Origin: Madurella fahalii | Taxonomy: Eukaryota > Ascomycota > Sordariomycetes > Sordariales | DNA: 64,000 nucleotides | Reading direction: 5' to 3' | Assembly (NCBI GenBank): GCA_029876055.1 | Contig: CM056875.1 | Span: 6,659,001 to 6,723,000 of the forward strand | Shown: positions 1 to 11,275 of the stretch, one piece after another | How the letters are laid out: every line of letters begins with the position of its first letter | Position numbering within the stretch: the stretch's first letter is position 1 | Program-made: the position numbers and the translations under genes | The notes under the pieces: model-generated | What the model was told of the DNA's origin: nothing | Databases searched by the model: none | Seen by the model: the letters and a program-made list of their open reading frames with translations, nothing else

Positions 1-457
1 TGATACCAGAATAGACGGGCGTTACGTTGGCTCTTTTCTTGGAAAGTTTTGGTTTTCTTGTGTTTGATTTTGGCGCCACTCTCGAGGGCCGGTGGATATG
101 GGGGTTCTACGGTGCCTAAGCACGGGCCGGGTTGGGACTGCAAAGGTGACACATTTAGACAGGGTCGGTCAAAATTGCATCCACTTGCATCCTTCGGGGA
201 CTGTTCCGTCGCCTTACCAAAATTGCTTCAAACGCTGGGTAGATAAGTTGGTGCACATCCAACCCGTGGGTGTCGTTGTGAAATCTTGCGAGAAGCATGA
301 TCGGCCTGGGGTACAATGTGGCCATGGCAATGCCCGGCGGCTGGTATACTGCGGTTGCTTAGACAGCAAACTTAAGTGTTTGTTGTCATTTTATTCTCTT
401 ATGGCAATGGGGCAGCTTCATCTATACATGCCGCCCCATGCCGGGTATCATTAAGTT
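1..457. other. Intergenic, no gene seen
   Basis: Short open frames only (largest about 120 codons), with no recognisable domain, signal peptide or splice-consistent extension. This is the downstream flank of the minus-strand gene that ends at 458. Confidence 0.5.
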
Positions 458-1485
458 TTATCGTAGTTCGTGATTATGACTAGCACCTTGTATAAACGAG
501 TCGCCCGGCCCGCCGGTCCCCGAGTAGCCCGTCATTGTCCGGCAGTCGAGATAGTTATTCTCGATGAAGGGCGTCGCCACTTGCACGCCGTACACCTCGG
601 TCCACTCCCTTTCACCTCCCTGAAACGGGAAGGTCCGAGCCCGAACCCTACCTCGAACCGGCACCGGCGCGTGCTCGCCCGCTGACATGGTAGTATTGAA
701 CAGCCGGATCATGTTGTCGCACGAGGTCCCATTCGCAAAGGTAGGCTGATTCGTGATGTTCTTGAATACTTCTAGCGGATAGGGGCTGAAGGTGGGGCGG
801 GCAAGCCGTGTCATCTCCAGCTCGATAAACTCAGATGAGGTCAGGCTCGAGCCCTTAAAGTATGTGGCGCCGTTGGCTAGCAACCGGTATGCGTCACAGA
901 GCGGTTCGTACTCGGCAGGAGAGACTACTGTGCCATACGCCCGAGAACCCTCCAAGGCGATGTCGTTGGAGGCACTGATGAGCTGCGCCGGCGCCCAGCG
1001 GAACGAGGAATAGCCGTCACCGACGAGGTCCAAGAATGGAAACTCAAATCCCACACGCTGTAAACACTGGTCAGCACACACCAATGGCAACCTGAGAGGC
1101 CCAAGACACTGACTGAGAAGTCATCGATCGTGATGCCGAACGCACGGAATTGGACATCGTGGTCGTGTGCGGCCTGGACCATGACCGGGTACATGCCATC
1201 GGGAAAGTCGGGCATGAGGGAGCGGTATGCGCTTTCGAGAATGCCGTACTGAGGAGGGATCAAGCGGCGAGCCGTCTCTAACGAGATGGGAATAATAGCC
1301 AGTGTGGCATTGAGGACCCCGGTAGCGTTATTCGGGAAGAATTCGGCCAGTGGGTTCGCGTGATCGTAGGAGGTGCAGGCGGCCCGGCCCTGTACCGCGG
1401 CCGACTCTCCCTGGTTCAGGAGGAGGGAGCAAAGAATAAGCAGAGCGACGGCCGAGACGTCGACGAGCGAGAGTTGGAAGGGCAT
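458..1485 (-). CDS. Secreted acetoacetate-decarboxylase-like protein, two exons
   Basis: I place exon 1 at 1114-1485 and exon 2 at 458-1057, with a 56-nt intron (1058-1113; donor GTCAGT, CTGAC branch point, ACAG acceptor) that joins the frames in phase 0 and gives 323 residues. The start at 1485 is chosen over an in-frame Met 34 codons upstream because it opens directly on a signal peptide (MPFQLSLVD, then a Leu-rich core). The mature part has several Asn-X-Ser/Thr sites (NNAT, NATL, NITNQ) and a conserved-looking block (IPISLETARRLIPPQYG), then FEFPFLDLVGDGYSSFRW. This pattern resembles fungal extracellular proteins of the acetoacetate-decarboxylase fold, but I see no lysine I could call catalytic, so enzymatic activity is not implied. 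The splice model is strong. The family call is a recollection of sequence style and is weaker. Confidence 0.65.
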
Positions 1486-3210
1486 CTTGGACTGCCGTTT
1501 CTGGCTTCCAGATGCCCGGCGGAGACTGATCTGCTCTCGAAGGCGCGACGCAACGAGGGCAGGGAAGCGCGGCATGCTGAGAGGCATGACGGGCGATGAG
1601 GCAAGTTAGGGGGGATGACAGCGGACTCTGGTGAATCCGCTGGCCACCCACGCCAAGTTCAATTGGTCAAAGGAGAAGGGACGAAAGAGTCCAGCATAAC
1701 ATAGGCCAGAGCAGAAGGAGAGAGCTAACCAAGAGAAAAGACGGGAATGGACGAGAAGAGGTCACCAACCTTTTAGACCGCAGAGTACTGGGCATCTGTT
1801 GCGTCCCAGACGGATGGGCTGCAGGGATGCGGATCTGGGGCCAGACGGAGAGCGTCCAGGGTCTGTAACATGATATTTGGACATTCCAGACGGGCAAGGC
1901 GGGTCAAAAGGGTTGCAAAACGGCAATGAGGCTTGCCGGCGCCCCCAGCGGCTTTTCCCTCGTTTCGGAGTGGGTGCATGCCAGACCAAGTTCCCAAGCG
2001 CGTTGGGGTTGCGGCAAAGTCGACAGGGGCGTGTCGCCGGACTTGTGGGCGGCCAGGGTATTCCTGGCTCCCGATGGCACGGCGCCCATGTCCCCGCCGG
2101 AAGAGCGAATTTCCTTTAAAAGTGCCTGCCGTGCTCCGTCAAAGTTGGGATGATCCGCGCAGACCGGCTCCGTGCTTGCACGAATGGCTCCAGCTCAAGT
2201 CGGGCCCAGGTCCAGTCGGGTCCAGTCCTGGTTGCGAGGCCGGAAAATAGGCTTTCCGACGGCAGCAATGGCCAGCTGGCTACTGCTGCACACGGCCCAA
2301 TTGCGCAGGTCGGGTGCTGCACGCAATCGGTTGGCCGAGCTTTTATCGCATCCGAGACTACTGAAAGCCACGACCAAAATGTTGGCCGTGTCGTGCCCGG
2401 ATGGTGAGCGTTCCGGCGCACGACTCGCGACTGCCAGCCAATCGGGCGTGCCGACAGGCCGGGAGAGCCTTTTGGCCAGAAGCTGCATTTTCCCACGACG
2501 GCATCCCGCTTGTTTCCTCGGCGGCTCGGTGTTTTGCCTCGCGGGTGGCGCGATAACCGATAGCGGTTGTTGAGTCCTCCGATTTGCATTTCATTCCCTT
2601 TGGCGGCGGTTAGGTAAGGTACCTTATGTTTGTGTTAGCATGGAAACAGGCAGGCAGCCGTTGCCAGTAAAGGAGACGGGGAAAGGGGCGCCAGGAGGGC
2701 GACCTCAGTTGTTTGGGCGGTGAGACGCGGCAATTCTAGCATCAGGTACCATCCTGTCGCTCCAATTTGTCAATCGCATGCGCAGCCACCCCCCGAGTGT
2801 TAATTGCATTCAACTGTCGCAAGCTTCCTCGACCACAATCCCCATCATCGCCCATCCCCTTCTCGATCAACTCCATCTCAGAACTGGCATTTCGCGCTTA
2901 TTTTAGAATCTTGGTAGGTTCGCTCATCTCAAAGACCCAGAGCCGGCGCCCGCATCGAGAGGAGTTGCCCCAGGTCTCGTCGATCTGTTCCAGAAGGTGT
3001 GAGGGTAATGTTTCAGGAGCGCCACGACGATCAAGCACGGCAGAGCCCCCACCGCCCTTGGCATCTGCTCTCGGCCGGCAAAATCAATCGAAATCACCGC
3101 CAATCGCGCATGACAACACCGACTTTTCACACGAAGATGTTGCGATAAAAAAAAAACAAGAAAAAAAGAAAAAAGCAAAAATAGCCAAGCTACAGGACCT
3201 TAGGCAAATC
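1486..3210. other. Intergenic region between the ADC-like gene and GH5
   Basis: GC-moderate DNA with overlapping short ORFs on both strands (for example 2116-2589 minus). They have biased, low-complexity compositions and no family resemblance. It holds the promoter side of the 1485 gene, one copy of the TAAGGTACCTTA palindrome and an A-rich tract at 3148-3177. The long plus frame 2767-3708 is the antisense shadow of the GH5 gene. Confidence 0.45.
2613..2626. repeat. GGTAAGGTACCTTA palindromic motif, single copy
   Basis: Contains the perfect 12-bp palindrome TAAGGTACCTTA (2615-2626). The same 14-bp unit occurs as a tandem array at 62631-62672 at the other end of the window. Both copies lie in non-RIPed intergenic DNA. 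Confidence 0.6.
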
Positions 3211-4461
3211 CTAACGGCGCGCAAGCCCGTCAACTGCCTGCGGCTTGTCCCTCAGCGTCCCGCCCTGCACGTTGGCGGGCCCTTCCCACTGCAGCTTCGC
3301 GGGCACCTTCTTCTGCAGCACAGGCAGCCAGACGGTGTCGTACAGGCTCGGCCCGCCATCCGCCGCCTTGCTGCCGGGCTCCAAGCTGCCGTACTGTCTC
3401 TGATCGGTGCAGCACGGGCTGTTGGGCCCCCAGAACGGCCCCGCCGCCCACGCCGTCCACCCAATGTACTCGTCGTTCTGCGCCATGTAGTCCAGGAGGC
3501 CGTTCAGCATGGTCGTGCACGCCGTCGTGTTGGACCCGCCGAACTCGGTGATGAACCCCTCAGCTTATGCTCCCGCAGCCAGGCCGTCACGCCCGCCAGG
3601 TTGGTCGCCGGGTCCTGCGTGCACGCCAGGTGGCCGCCGCTGAAATCCTCGTCCAGGTACTCGTGGATGTCGATGGCCAGGTTGCCCTCCGGGTCGTTGA
3701 GTTTGTAGATCCAGTTGCTGTTGGCCTCGGCCCCGCCTTTGGTCCAGTAGTGCCCGCCAGACCACGCGTTGCCCGGCGTGATGATGAGGTTCTTGGCGCC
3801 CGAGGCCCGGATCGCGTCGATGGCGGTCTGGAGATTGGAGAGGAGCAGGGAGCTGGCCATGTCGTGCGGCTCGTTCATCAGCCCGAAGATGACCTTTTCG
3901 TTGTCGGCGAAGCGCTTGGCGAGCTCGCCCCAGAACGCACCGAACTGCTCCGTGGTGGCCGCTGTGGGATCTGACGTATTGCCGATTACGCTGCCGCTGA
4001 AAGGTTGAGAGGACGGGTTGTTGTAACGCATATAGTTGTGCGGGTCCAGGATGGCATCTACGACATTGTTAGCAAGAACCGAAAAGCCACATGATTGGAC
4101 TGGGCCACGAACAGGCCCTCTTGGTCTTGGTGATGTAGTCAATGGCCTGCTTGAAGTAATCAAAATGTGTCTCGTTGAATTTGGCCCCCAGGCCATACGG
4201 CAGCGGACACATGCGCTCGAGGAGGAAGGCTACACGGTGGAGGTTGACCTTGTGCTGATCTGTCATAATGTCGACCCCCGAGGTACTAATGAAGGAGTAA
4301 TCGACACCAAATCGACCGGGAAGACCTGTTCCCGGCGTCTGAGTAGGACTCCATGCACCAAATTCACCGCTTGACTGCGCGACGCCAGCGTAATAGATCG
4401 TGGCTGATGCGCCTGGGAGCACCGCGGCATAGAGCGCCGCGGAGGATGGCGAGAACTTCAT
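3211..4461 (-). pseudogene. Secreted GH5 endo-beta-1,4-glucanase with one frameshift
   Basis: Cellulase of glycoside hydrolase family 5 (fungal EG-II-like, subfamily 5 style), predicted to cut internal beta-1,4-glucan bonds outside the cell. Exon 1 is 4113-4461 and opens with a signal peptide (MKFSPSSAALYAAVLPGASA). A 55-nt intron (4058-4112; donor GTTCGT, GCTAAC branch, GTAG acceptor) joins in phase 1 to restore KTKRAYAILDPHNYMRYN. The acid/base glutamate is in IFGLMNEPHD. Just after AWLREHKL the frame must shift by one base (AAGCTGAGGGGTTCATC, about 3556-3561) to continue as FITEFGG, which holds the nucleophile glutamate, then NTTACTTMLNGLLDYMAQNDEYIGW to the stop at 3211. No GT..AG intron fits there, so a single G appears lost from a short G run. 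No CBM1 is visible. It is either a pseudogene or an otherwise intact gene with one sequencing indel. Confidence 0.85.
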
Positions 4462-4549
4462 GGTGGTTGAGCAAATGCAGCAGCAATACGGAAAGAAATC
4501 GCCTGTCAATGACGTTCTGGCCGGCGAGTTCCGTGGGGAACTGCAGCAG

Positions 4550-4556
4550 TTATATA
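4550..4556 (-). promoter_or_regulatory. TATA box of the GH5 gene
   Basis: Reads TATATAA on the minus strand about 90 nt upstream of the GH5 ATG at 4461, a plausible distance for a fungal TATA element. A CTGGGG sequence, matching the SYGGRG carbon-catabolite consensus (CreA/CRE1), lies near 4649. The TATA is seen directly; the regulatory reading is inferred. Confidence 0.45.
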
Positions 4557-6734
4557 TCGTACCTACTCCGGTTCCTCAGCTTGGCACTATTACTTCATCG
4601 CCAATGAATCCGGGCTTACGGGTTCGCAGCGCCATGGTTAAGCATTCTGGGGCATGGCCTCTGGGCGGAACCGCGGATCCTCCACGCATAGGGGCCAGTG
4701 CTCCTTAGAGCTAACGCTAATCGAAGATTACCTGCAATATCTGGATATTGGGAGCGCCGAATTTCCCGATAAATATCAGCCACCAGAGTGCACTTGGGCG
4801 TGGATTTCCCGTGCCGAGAAGCGCAACCGACGGCAGTCTGCCTCGGCGAAATATAAACTAGGTAGTTCAAGGGCGGAGGGAGGGCTTCCGCAGAGCCGTA
4901 TCTCTGGGCAGATGTCGCTTATTCCCGTCCGTATATTAAACACAGGCGGTACATAGGAGTAGGTACTGCGGTTAATATCATCCGTGACCTTACGACTAGT
5001 TGTTTTAGGACCTTGGAGTGTCGATCAAATACTGATCAAGACGTGCTGGCTCAGCACAACAAACAGTACTAGGCAGGCCACTTGCACATGCAGTGGCGTG
5101 TAAAAGCCACCAGAAGGTGTAAACACATTTCATTTGTCGGTCCGAAAGTCTGATGGTTTCGCTTGTGTATTGGTAGCGTTTATTAAGAGGGGGCGGTGAA
5201 GTGAATAATTCCGTTTCATATGTCTCTCAAGTTGATGCCTTGATGCACGGCAGCAAGAGGCAGGGCAGGTATTCTTGACGCTTAATCATTAAGAATAACC
5301 GCATGTCCAGTACCTCAGCCTAGGAGCACAGTTCGGTAACATCCGGTGACCGAAGCTGTTTAGAGGTCGCAGCCTGTCCCTCCTCAACCACACTGCCCCA
5401 AACTGACCGCCAATCCGGGACCGCCAACAATACAAATCACACGGATGATATGACGCTTTGTCCAACTCCGCTGCGTGTCAAGACATTTACTTCTACGGTT
5501 CGGAGCAAGTATCAGGGTTTTACAGAGCCTGCCTCAGCAGAATCCGAGACCTACGCAGCGCAATTCTTGACGTAATTAGAGGATGGGAGACATATGTTGC
5601 TCTTTGCCTAAGGAGCCTCAAAGACGAGCTCGGAATCCAGGACGCGGTTAATCTATGCTTTGCACGCTAACTCTATCCATCACCGCGCCACTAATCTGTT
5701 CATCTGCTATCATATCAGGTCGACAACGTCACTAGACATGAGTCGGACGCCATTTGCGTTTCCTCTACGGGACTTGCCCAAATTTGTGAATCCATCTCTA
5801 CCTTAACTTTCATTACTTTTATCACGGTAAACGGAAAATAGCGTAGATATGCCTCAAGTTCATTAGAAACGGTCTGTACAAGCCGATGCTGTTCTTCGCA
5901 AAGCCGGATGTTCTGATCTTCTCCTACCACTAATTCGCCGCCAACAGTTTGGTTGTGATCCTGTGTCTCTGCGCTCCTCGTAGTATGGATGGTCTAAGAT
6001 TAAGCCACTCCATGTCTATGTTGTGGAACTTGATGAGCAGCAACAAGGGACATCACATGATTGCTTTCAGCTATATTGCTAGGTTGGGGAAGGGTTGCTT
6101 AGATGCCATTTCAGTATTGTTTGCTCGAACAAAAAAAAAAAAAAAAAAAACAAGGCACGGACAGTACCTATGTTAGACATGCCGTAGCGGATGCCAAGCA
6201 TTCAATGATGACCAAGGCCGTGATCAATATGCCTCTCACCGGTCCCTCACTTTACACAGCCTGTTGATGACGTCAAGCTAGCTCCTGGTGATGGTGTCTT
6301 GAGAGCGAAAGATCGGAAAACCGGGCGGGAGCTGCAGTAAGCTTGAAGAGCATGGGATGTCTCAGCTTGCTGGGTTCGCGGTGTGCTCTGATGGCCCGGA
6401 GGCAGGTCGGGGAGCACGGCGGTCACAAAGCGCATTCTACACACTGCTCCTAGGTGAGTTGGTGATAGGAGCGAGAGCGTGCACCGGATCGGTTACAAAT
6501 GGTGCTTGAAGGAGTGGACACGGGCAAGGCAGTAAGAAATATGCTATTATGAGAGGCAAGGAGGTCTTGGACCGTTTATGAAAAGTTTCCTTGCGTTTGT
6601 AGATTCTCCCAAGCACAACGTACATTGCACTGGAGTCAATTATAAGCCCTTGATAATTCCCACTCCACTCTTCGACAAAAATAACCCTCAGATCATGCTT
6701 TAGTACTACCAACTTGCCCACTACCACTTCCCCC
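4557..6734. other. Intergenic, about 2.2 kb
   Basis: No open frame with coding character. Contains the GH5 upstream region and a 20-nt A tract at 6131-6150. Short ORFs such as 5458-5670 and 6437-6727 lack domain resemblance or splice continuity. Confidence 0.45.
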
Positions 6735-7256
6735 CTACATCTCCCTCATAACCTCCCCAACGATCTCCCACTCCTCCTTGCTCTTCCTCCTCCTCTCCAT
6801 CTCCGCCACCAGCGTGACGACCACCTCCTCAAACTGCTCCCGCGTCAACCCCGCCCTCCTGACCTCCAACCTGCCCTCGAGTCGAGTCGTCGCCCCACCC
6901 AAGCCAGCCCCGTCCCTCGCCACAAACCTCGCCACACAGCCCCCTCCGCCGCCGGCCCCGTCCTCGCTCAGGACCAGCGCCCCGCCCTCGACCGCCCACA
7001 CCATCCCGGCCACGTGCGGCGCAGAAGCCAGCCCGGTCAGCGAGACGAACCGCTTCCGGAAGCGGAATGTGCCCCGGCCCGCGAGGAACGCGTCCACCTT
7101 CCCCGTCGTGAAGGAGTGCAGACGCGCGCCGCCCACCTCGGGCGCGCCCGGCCCGCCGCCGCCGCGCAGGACCGTGACCTTGGATGAGATGGCCCAGAAC
7201 GAAGGGTAGAGCACCGCGAAGAGCAGGGCCGAGCGGTCTGGGACGAGGAGCGTCAT
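6735..7256 (-). CDS. Small hypothetical protein, single exon, 173 aa
   Basis: An uninterrupted GC-rich frame with coding-like composition. The N-terminus is hydrophobic (ALLFAVLYPSFWAIS, residues 10-24). The middle has alternating beta-like segments (FTTGKVDAFLAGRGTFRFRKRF, SLTGLASAPHVAGMVW). The C-terminus is a charged helix (EVVVTLVAEMERRRKSKEEWE). The layout vaguely recalls fungal Tubby-C/LURP-like small proteins, but I do not recognise it. An open stretch just upstream (7257-7420) reads as YNALDYPYISTGKR and could be a 5' exon ending near CG|GTAAAT, in which case the start at 7256 would be wrong. Confidence 0.45.
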   Translation of the reverse strand: MTLLVPDRSALLFAVLYPSFWAISSKVTVLRGGGGPGAPEVGGARLHSFTTGKVDAFLAGRGTFRFRKRFVSLTGLASAPHVAGMVWAVEGGALVLSEDGAGGGGGCVARFVARDGAGLGGATTRLEGRLEVRRAGLTREQFEEVVVTLVAEMERRRKSKEEWEIVGEVMREM

Positions 7257-8169
7257 TTACCGCTTTCCGGTGGAGATGTACGGGTAGTCGAGTGCGTTGT
7301 AGGAGCTGGTGGAGGTCGGGGCCGGTGCGAATGCGGGCTTCGATGTTGAGGCGATGGCTGGGCAGAGTGCTAGTGGGGATGGTTGGTCATGCTGGAAATG
7401 TGAAGTGGGTTGTGGTTGCTGGTATTATGTCGGTTGGCCGGGCGGGCGGGGCACTGGAGCTGCCCGTAGCGTACTGCAGGGACCCCGTGCTGTGACCGGT
7501 TACCGGCTGAGGTGGGCGACCGGAGGTGCAATTCCAGGCCGTCCAGTTTTGGAGAGGTGATGGGACGTTTGCGGATCGGGTTTGAAGTTTGCCTGATGTT
7601 GGGGCATGTAGTCCTGCGTGTAAGGTGGGAGTGGTACCGATGCGGTCTTCTCTGTTGACATGTCGCTGGTGGGTAATTCAAGTTTGGGCGGCGGTCGAGT
7701 TGAGAAGTGTAAGTTGGAGGGAATGACGATTCAGCCCAGGGGACATATGTAAGGTAATTATAGTTTCTTCACCCGGCCAAACATAAACTCCAGGGGTTAC
7801 GTAGCGTCCCGCAAGCCAAACGATGGGTGGTACTGTACCTACCTAAAGACAAAGAAGAGTTTACTTATGGGCAGCGGCGAATCCTATTCAAGCGGGGATT
7901 TCCGTCTGATGTGTCTAGCGCAGCTGGATTGATCGCTCCCTAAAACGGAAACATAAAGGGCCAAGATATATCAGCCTGCCGATGTCCGTCACATAGCCAC
8001 TGCTGGGCAAAGGCCCTCCAGCCTGACAGGGGTGATTGGGTGAGTGCAGTATAAGCGACAGGCCTTTTCGTGCGCATTGGGAATTGAAGGACGGGGAAGC
8101 TCTTTTGCATAGGCATGTACAACAGTACATTAGTTATTCTTACTATGTACGGACGCCCCTGGAAGCCAT
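7257..8169. other. Intergenic, with a possible 5' exon of the 6735-7256 gene
   Basis: Minus-strand bases 7261-7420 are open in one frame (SPLALCPAIASTSKPAFAPAP, then YNALDYPYISTGKR) without a clear start codon. Nothing is recognisable in 7420-8169. Confidence 0.35.
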
Positions 8170-10027
8170 CTATTGTTCCCGAAGCGGATTGCGCCCCAGA
8201 AGCCCCGCCACATACATCTGCGTCGCTTTCACCAATGGACGTAGCCCGCGAGGCGTACTTGAATCGCTTCGGGATATGGATGGAGCCGATATCGTCGACT
8301 CTCCCGTGGCAACACCCCCCCCCCCCCCCTTGAGGTCCGAGAGCGGCACCCGCCACCCCATCGACATCCGCCGGGGACGTGCTGTCATTGCTGCTGCCTT
8401 TTCACGGAGCATGTGAATGGCCTCTGCCCAGGCCCCATTACGTAGCGTGACATCGGACAAACAGATGCGCTCGATTCTGTCACCTAGGCTGCGACAAAGG
8501 GCGTTGAACGTCTCCGCCTGCAACTCAATGTGGTAGAGTCCGAGATGACGGATTTGGGGCATGTCCTGGAGCCTTTGGACGAAAGGGTTGGCATTGTAGC
8601 AGCCCTCTGGTCGTGAGCCGCCTCCGCTGGTGCGGATAGAAAAATTAGAGAAGTCGAGCTCTAGAACACGCAGTCTGTGGCCACACCGAGCCAAAACTGC
8701 ACCTAGGAAGATGTCGATGTAGAATTTATCCTTCTCTGGCCGGCAACGATGCCGGATTACACTGTGACTTGAATGACAGAGATCAAACACTTCGAGTTTC
8801 TCGAATGCGGCGCTCAGTTTTATCCCACGCCGACGCGCCTGTGCAGTCTCGCGGGCAAAGCATGGAGAAGTTGCCGTGCACTGGGAAAATGTTGATCTTA
8901 ACCTCGGTCACTGCGGCGCCTGCCTGATACAGGGCCATTGGTAACTCTCAGAGCACCTTCGCGCATTCTAGCCCGGTAACTGGGTTCTCCGCGTTTTGTG
9001 TATGATCCTCAATTTCTTCCCAACTCAGCGGCGAGGGCATGAATTGAGAGAGCAACTTGGACCTAGTGAGCAGGGCCCTTGTTTTGTAATCGGCGGCTGG
9101 GTCACAGCGGTCGACGAAGTTGACAGAGCGAGCATCGGACATCCGGGCAACTGCTGACGCAAGGACGGTCGCAAACATGGAGTCCTGAAGAAGTCGGCGC
9201 TGCTCAAGGGGCAGGCGACAGAATTCGGCATGCCCTTTTCGGAGGACCTCCTCGGGCTCGGAGAGCGGCCCCTGGGTCGTTTCTCCGCGTTTAACTGCCC
9301 CCACGTACGCTTCCCATCCACTACGCAACCAGCTGCAAGTACTGATGGCTCGCTGGAGCTCATCCATCTCAACTTCAGCCTCCTCTTGGTTTTCGTCGTA
9401 CTCCCCCCAGCTGTATGGTTCGTATCGGTACCAGCAGGACCTCTCCTGCTCCTCCAACACGGCTAGGCGCACATCCCTGCATCATACGATATCTTCGGCG
9501 TATTCTTTTGGCCGATATGCGGGCGAAACCCATATGCAGCGTACACCTACGGCCAGGCTGGGCTTCTTGATACCTTGTCGGCGAGATCGAGGGACGACTG
9601 GTTGAGCTGGACTTGTAGGATGGGAAACATGAGCGGACTTGTTAACTCACAGAACAGGCGGCAAACAAGTCTCAGTTTGCAGACAGCACACCGTCGCCTG
9701 CGGCTGAGATCAGGACGGTAGCAATGCCAGACAACATCCCGACACCATTCTCGGTCCTCAGTCAGCGCACCATCGTGGAAGTCATTAAATATGATGCGCA
9801 GGATGTCCAAGGGGAGCTGAGTGATGTTAAAGAGCCGCAGTCTGTCGCGCGAGAGCTCTAGTGCCTGGTCACGAAGCAGTTGTCGACGGTGTCCAAATGC
9901 GCCCAAGATCGCCTCCTTTTTGGCATCTTGCAGGACCAAGGCTGCCGGTTTAGGGTTCCAGGGGCTAATGTACTCGTCGGGATCGACTTCAGGGAGCAGC
10001 CTTGAACACCGGGTCTGTTCCGTACAT
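8170..10027 (-). pseudogene. F-box-like protein pseudogene
   Basis: Minus-strand frames tile into one long protein of the fungal F-box/leucine-rich type. The likely start is 10027 (MYGTDPVFKAAP). A one-base insertion near 9990 leads to DEYISPWNPKPAALVLQ, then the F-box-like segment (LFNITQLPLDILRIIFNDF) and VCKLRLVCRLFCELTSPL. Further lesions are a one-base loss near 9549 (SPALAVGVRC expected, stop reached instead), an in-frame TGA near 9490 (EYAEDIV*CRDVRLAVLEE), a TGA at 8948-8950 (ECAKVL*ELPMALYQAG), a frameshift near 8820 (GASAWDK/LSAAFEKLEVF) and a 15-base C run at 8315-8329. The C-terminal half has LRR-like text (LRVLELDFSNF, IRHLGLYHIELQAETFNALC) and ends MYVAGLLGRNPLREQ. F-box proteins normally recruit SKP1 in SCF ubiquitin ligases; with five or six lesions this copy is not expected to work. 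Confidence 0.75.
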
Positions 10028-11124
10028 TTGATTCGAATAACTCGAGTTGTCCCTTAACAGGTTGATTTGGTTAACATATCTCTAAGCCACGGCCAACAGT
10101 GCAGTGGCTCCTGTCCCCTCTAACCGGCCCGAGCCCCCTAGCTAAGTACTACTAATCTACGTCCCTTGCCACGGAATTGGCCTGTAGCCCCTGGCCAGCC
10201 ATTGGCCAGCCCCTGAGAGCGAAGCTTGAGCAGCATACATTACTACAAGGCGGAACAAACACACCCCCCGAAACAGCCTCTCTTTCGTCATCGTCGATAA
10301 TTACAACAAGACTATAAAGTCGTGGTGCGGTGTCTTTGAGTATGATTGCATCAAGTCTGATACCACTAATTACTCGAGGATTGCTGCTTCTTACATGAGG
10401 ATTCTTGCCCCATAGTTGGTAACAGCCCCTATCCAGATATCTTCTTCGTCCGGCTGTTGTCACTTTGCAGATGGCCCTTCCACTTGGCCTTGTACTACAC
10501 TTGCCTGCCAATGTGTCCCTTGGCTACCGGATTCTCAACTTCGGACTCGTTATCTTCCTTGTCTAGAGAAAGGAACCTATTACTTTTCCTTACGTCACAA
10601 CTTTTTTGCTATATGTCTCTATAGATGAGACATTGATTTGTAGTTGGTTGAATGAGTCAATCTTGGGGTTCACGATGGCTACGTCACCCGCTTCTTCTGT
10701 AGCACTTGATATTGAAATGGTGCAGAAACACACATCTACACCCACCAAAAATAAGGGGAGGGCAAAGACGGCCAAAAGCCAGACAGACAAGATAGACAAG
10801 ACAGGCCAGGCGACACCACCACAAATCAGGTCCCTGCAGCCTAAACAAAGTCAGAACAACATATGCAGATAGAGTCCCCTCCGGTCAGAGGGAGATCACT
10901 TTGCACGCAAAGAAAGCTCGTCAATTGGGCCTGCAACAAGTGTAAAGAGAGGGCTGAATTGATTGTTCTGTCTAAGGAGCAATAGCCAGGACGACCCTAC
11001 GTATAGTGCGAAAGAAAAATAGATCCACAGCAAGTCCCAGCCCCCGAGGCACCATCCTAGCAACTGTATCCCTCTGATCAGAGGGACCCTGCCCTCTAGA
11101 GACTGTTTTCTCCAACTCAATATC
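10028..11124. other. Intergenic flank of the transposon island
   Basis: No gene recognised. The open frame 10677-10872 encodes a Lys/Thr/Gln-rich 65-residue peptide of no known family. At 11069-11086 lies an 18-bp perfect palindrome (TCCCTCTGATCAGAGGGA), and a near-inverted match occurs at 10880-10900 (CCTCCGGTCAGAGGGAGA). About 190 bp separates them, so a tiny MITE-like hairpin element is possible but unproven. Confidence 0.4.
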
Positions 11125-11275
11125 TGTAATGCCGATACCAGAGTTAGAGGATAATGGAGAATAGAAAGTTAAAGAGATTCGAGATAAGAGGTAGTCTTAG
11201 GGTAAGACCTTCTTTTTAGTTAAATAGGTAAGTTAGCCTTTAGAGTATAATTAATAGGGTATTAGAGGAAGATAA
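11125..11275 (+). repeat. Chromovirus chromodomain fragment (RIPed)
   Basis: Reading through TAG codons gives EVKEIRDKR-like text, then KTFFLVK*V, PLEYN and GIRGR, i.e. the LVKWxGW..EYN core of an integrase C-terminal chromodomain. The same segment is better preserved at 48440-48640. It is cut at 11276 where the pogo-like element begins. Confidence 0.7.

Noticed and set aside
458..1090. Separate gene starting at TTG 1090
   Set aside because: That start is inside the predicted intron; the frame is exon 2 of the 458-1485 gene.
2116..2589. 157-codon minus-strand ORF
   Set aside because: No domain, overlapped by several other open frames of similar length in GC-rich DNA; no splice or start context.
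2767..3708. 313-codon plus-strand ORF
   Set aside because: It is the antisense shadow of the GH5 coding sequence plus upstream DNA; its translation is low-complexity Arg/Pro/Ser.
6131..6150. Poly(A) tract as a LINE or retrogene tail
   Set aside because: No upstream RT-like sequence, flanking duplication or intronless gene copy is visible.
8315..8329. 15-base C run as a real Gly tract in the F-box protein
   Set aside because: It falls in a decayed gene and where homologues would not be expected to have poly-Gly; more likely slippage or a homopolymer artefact.
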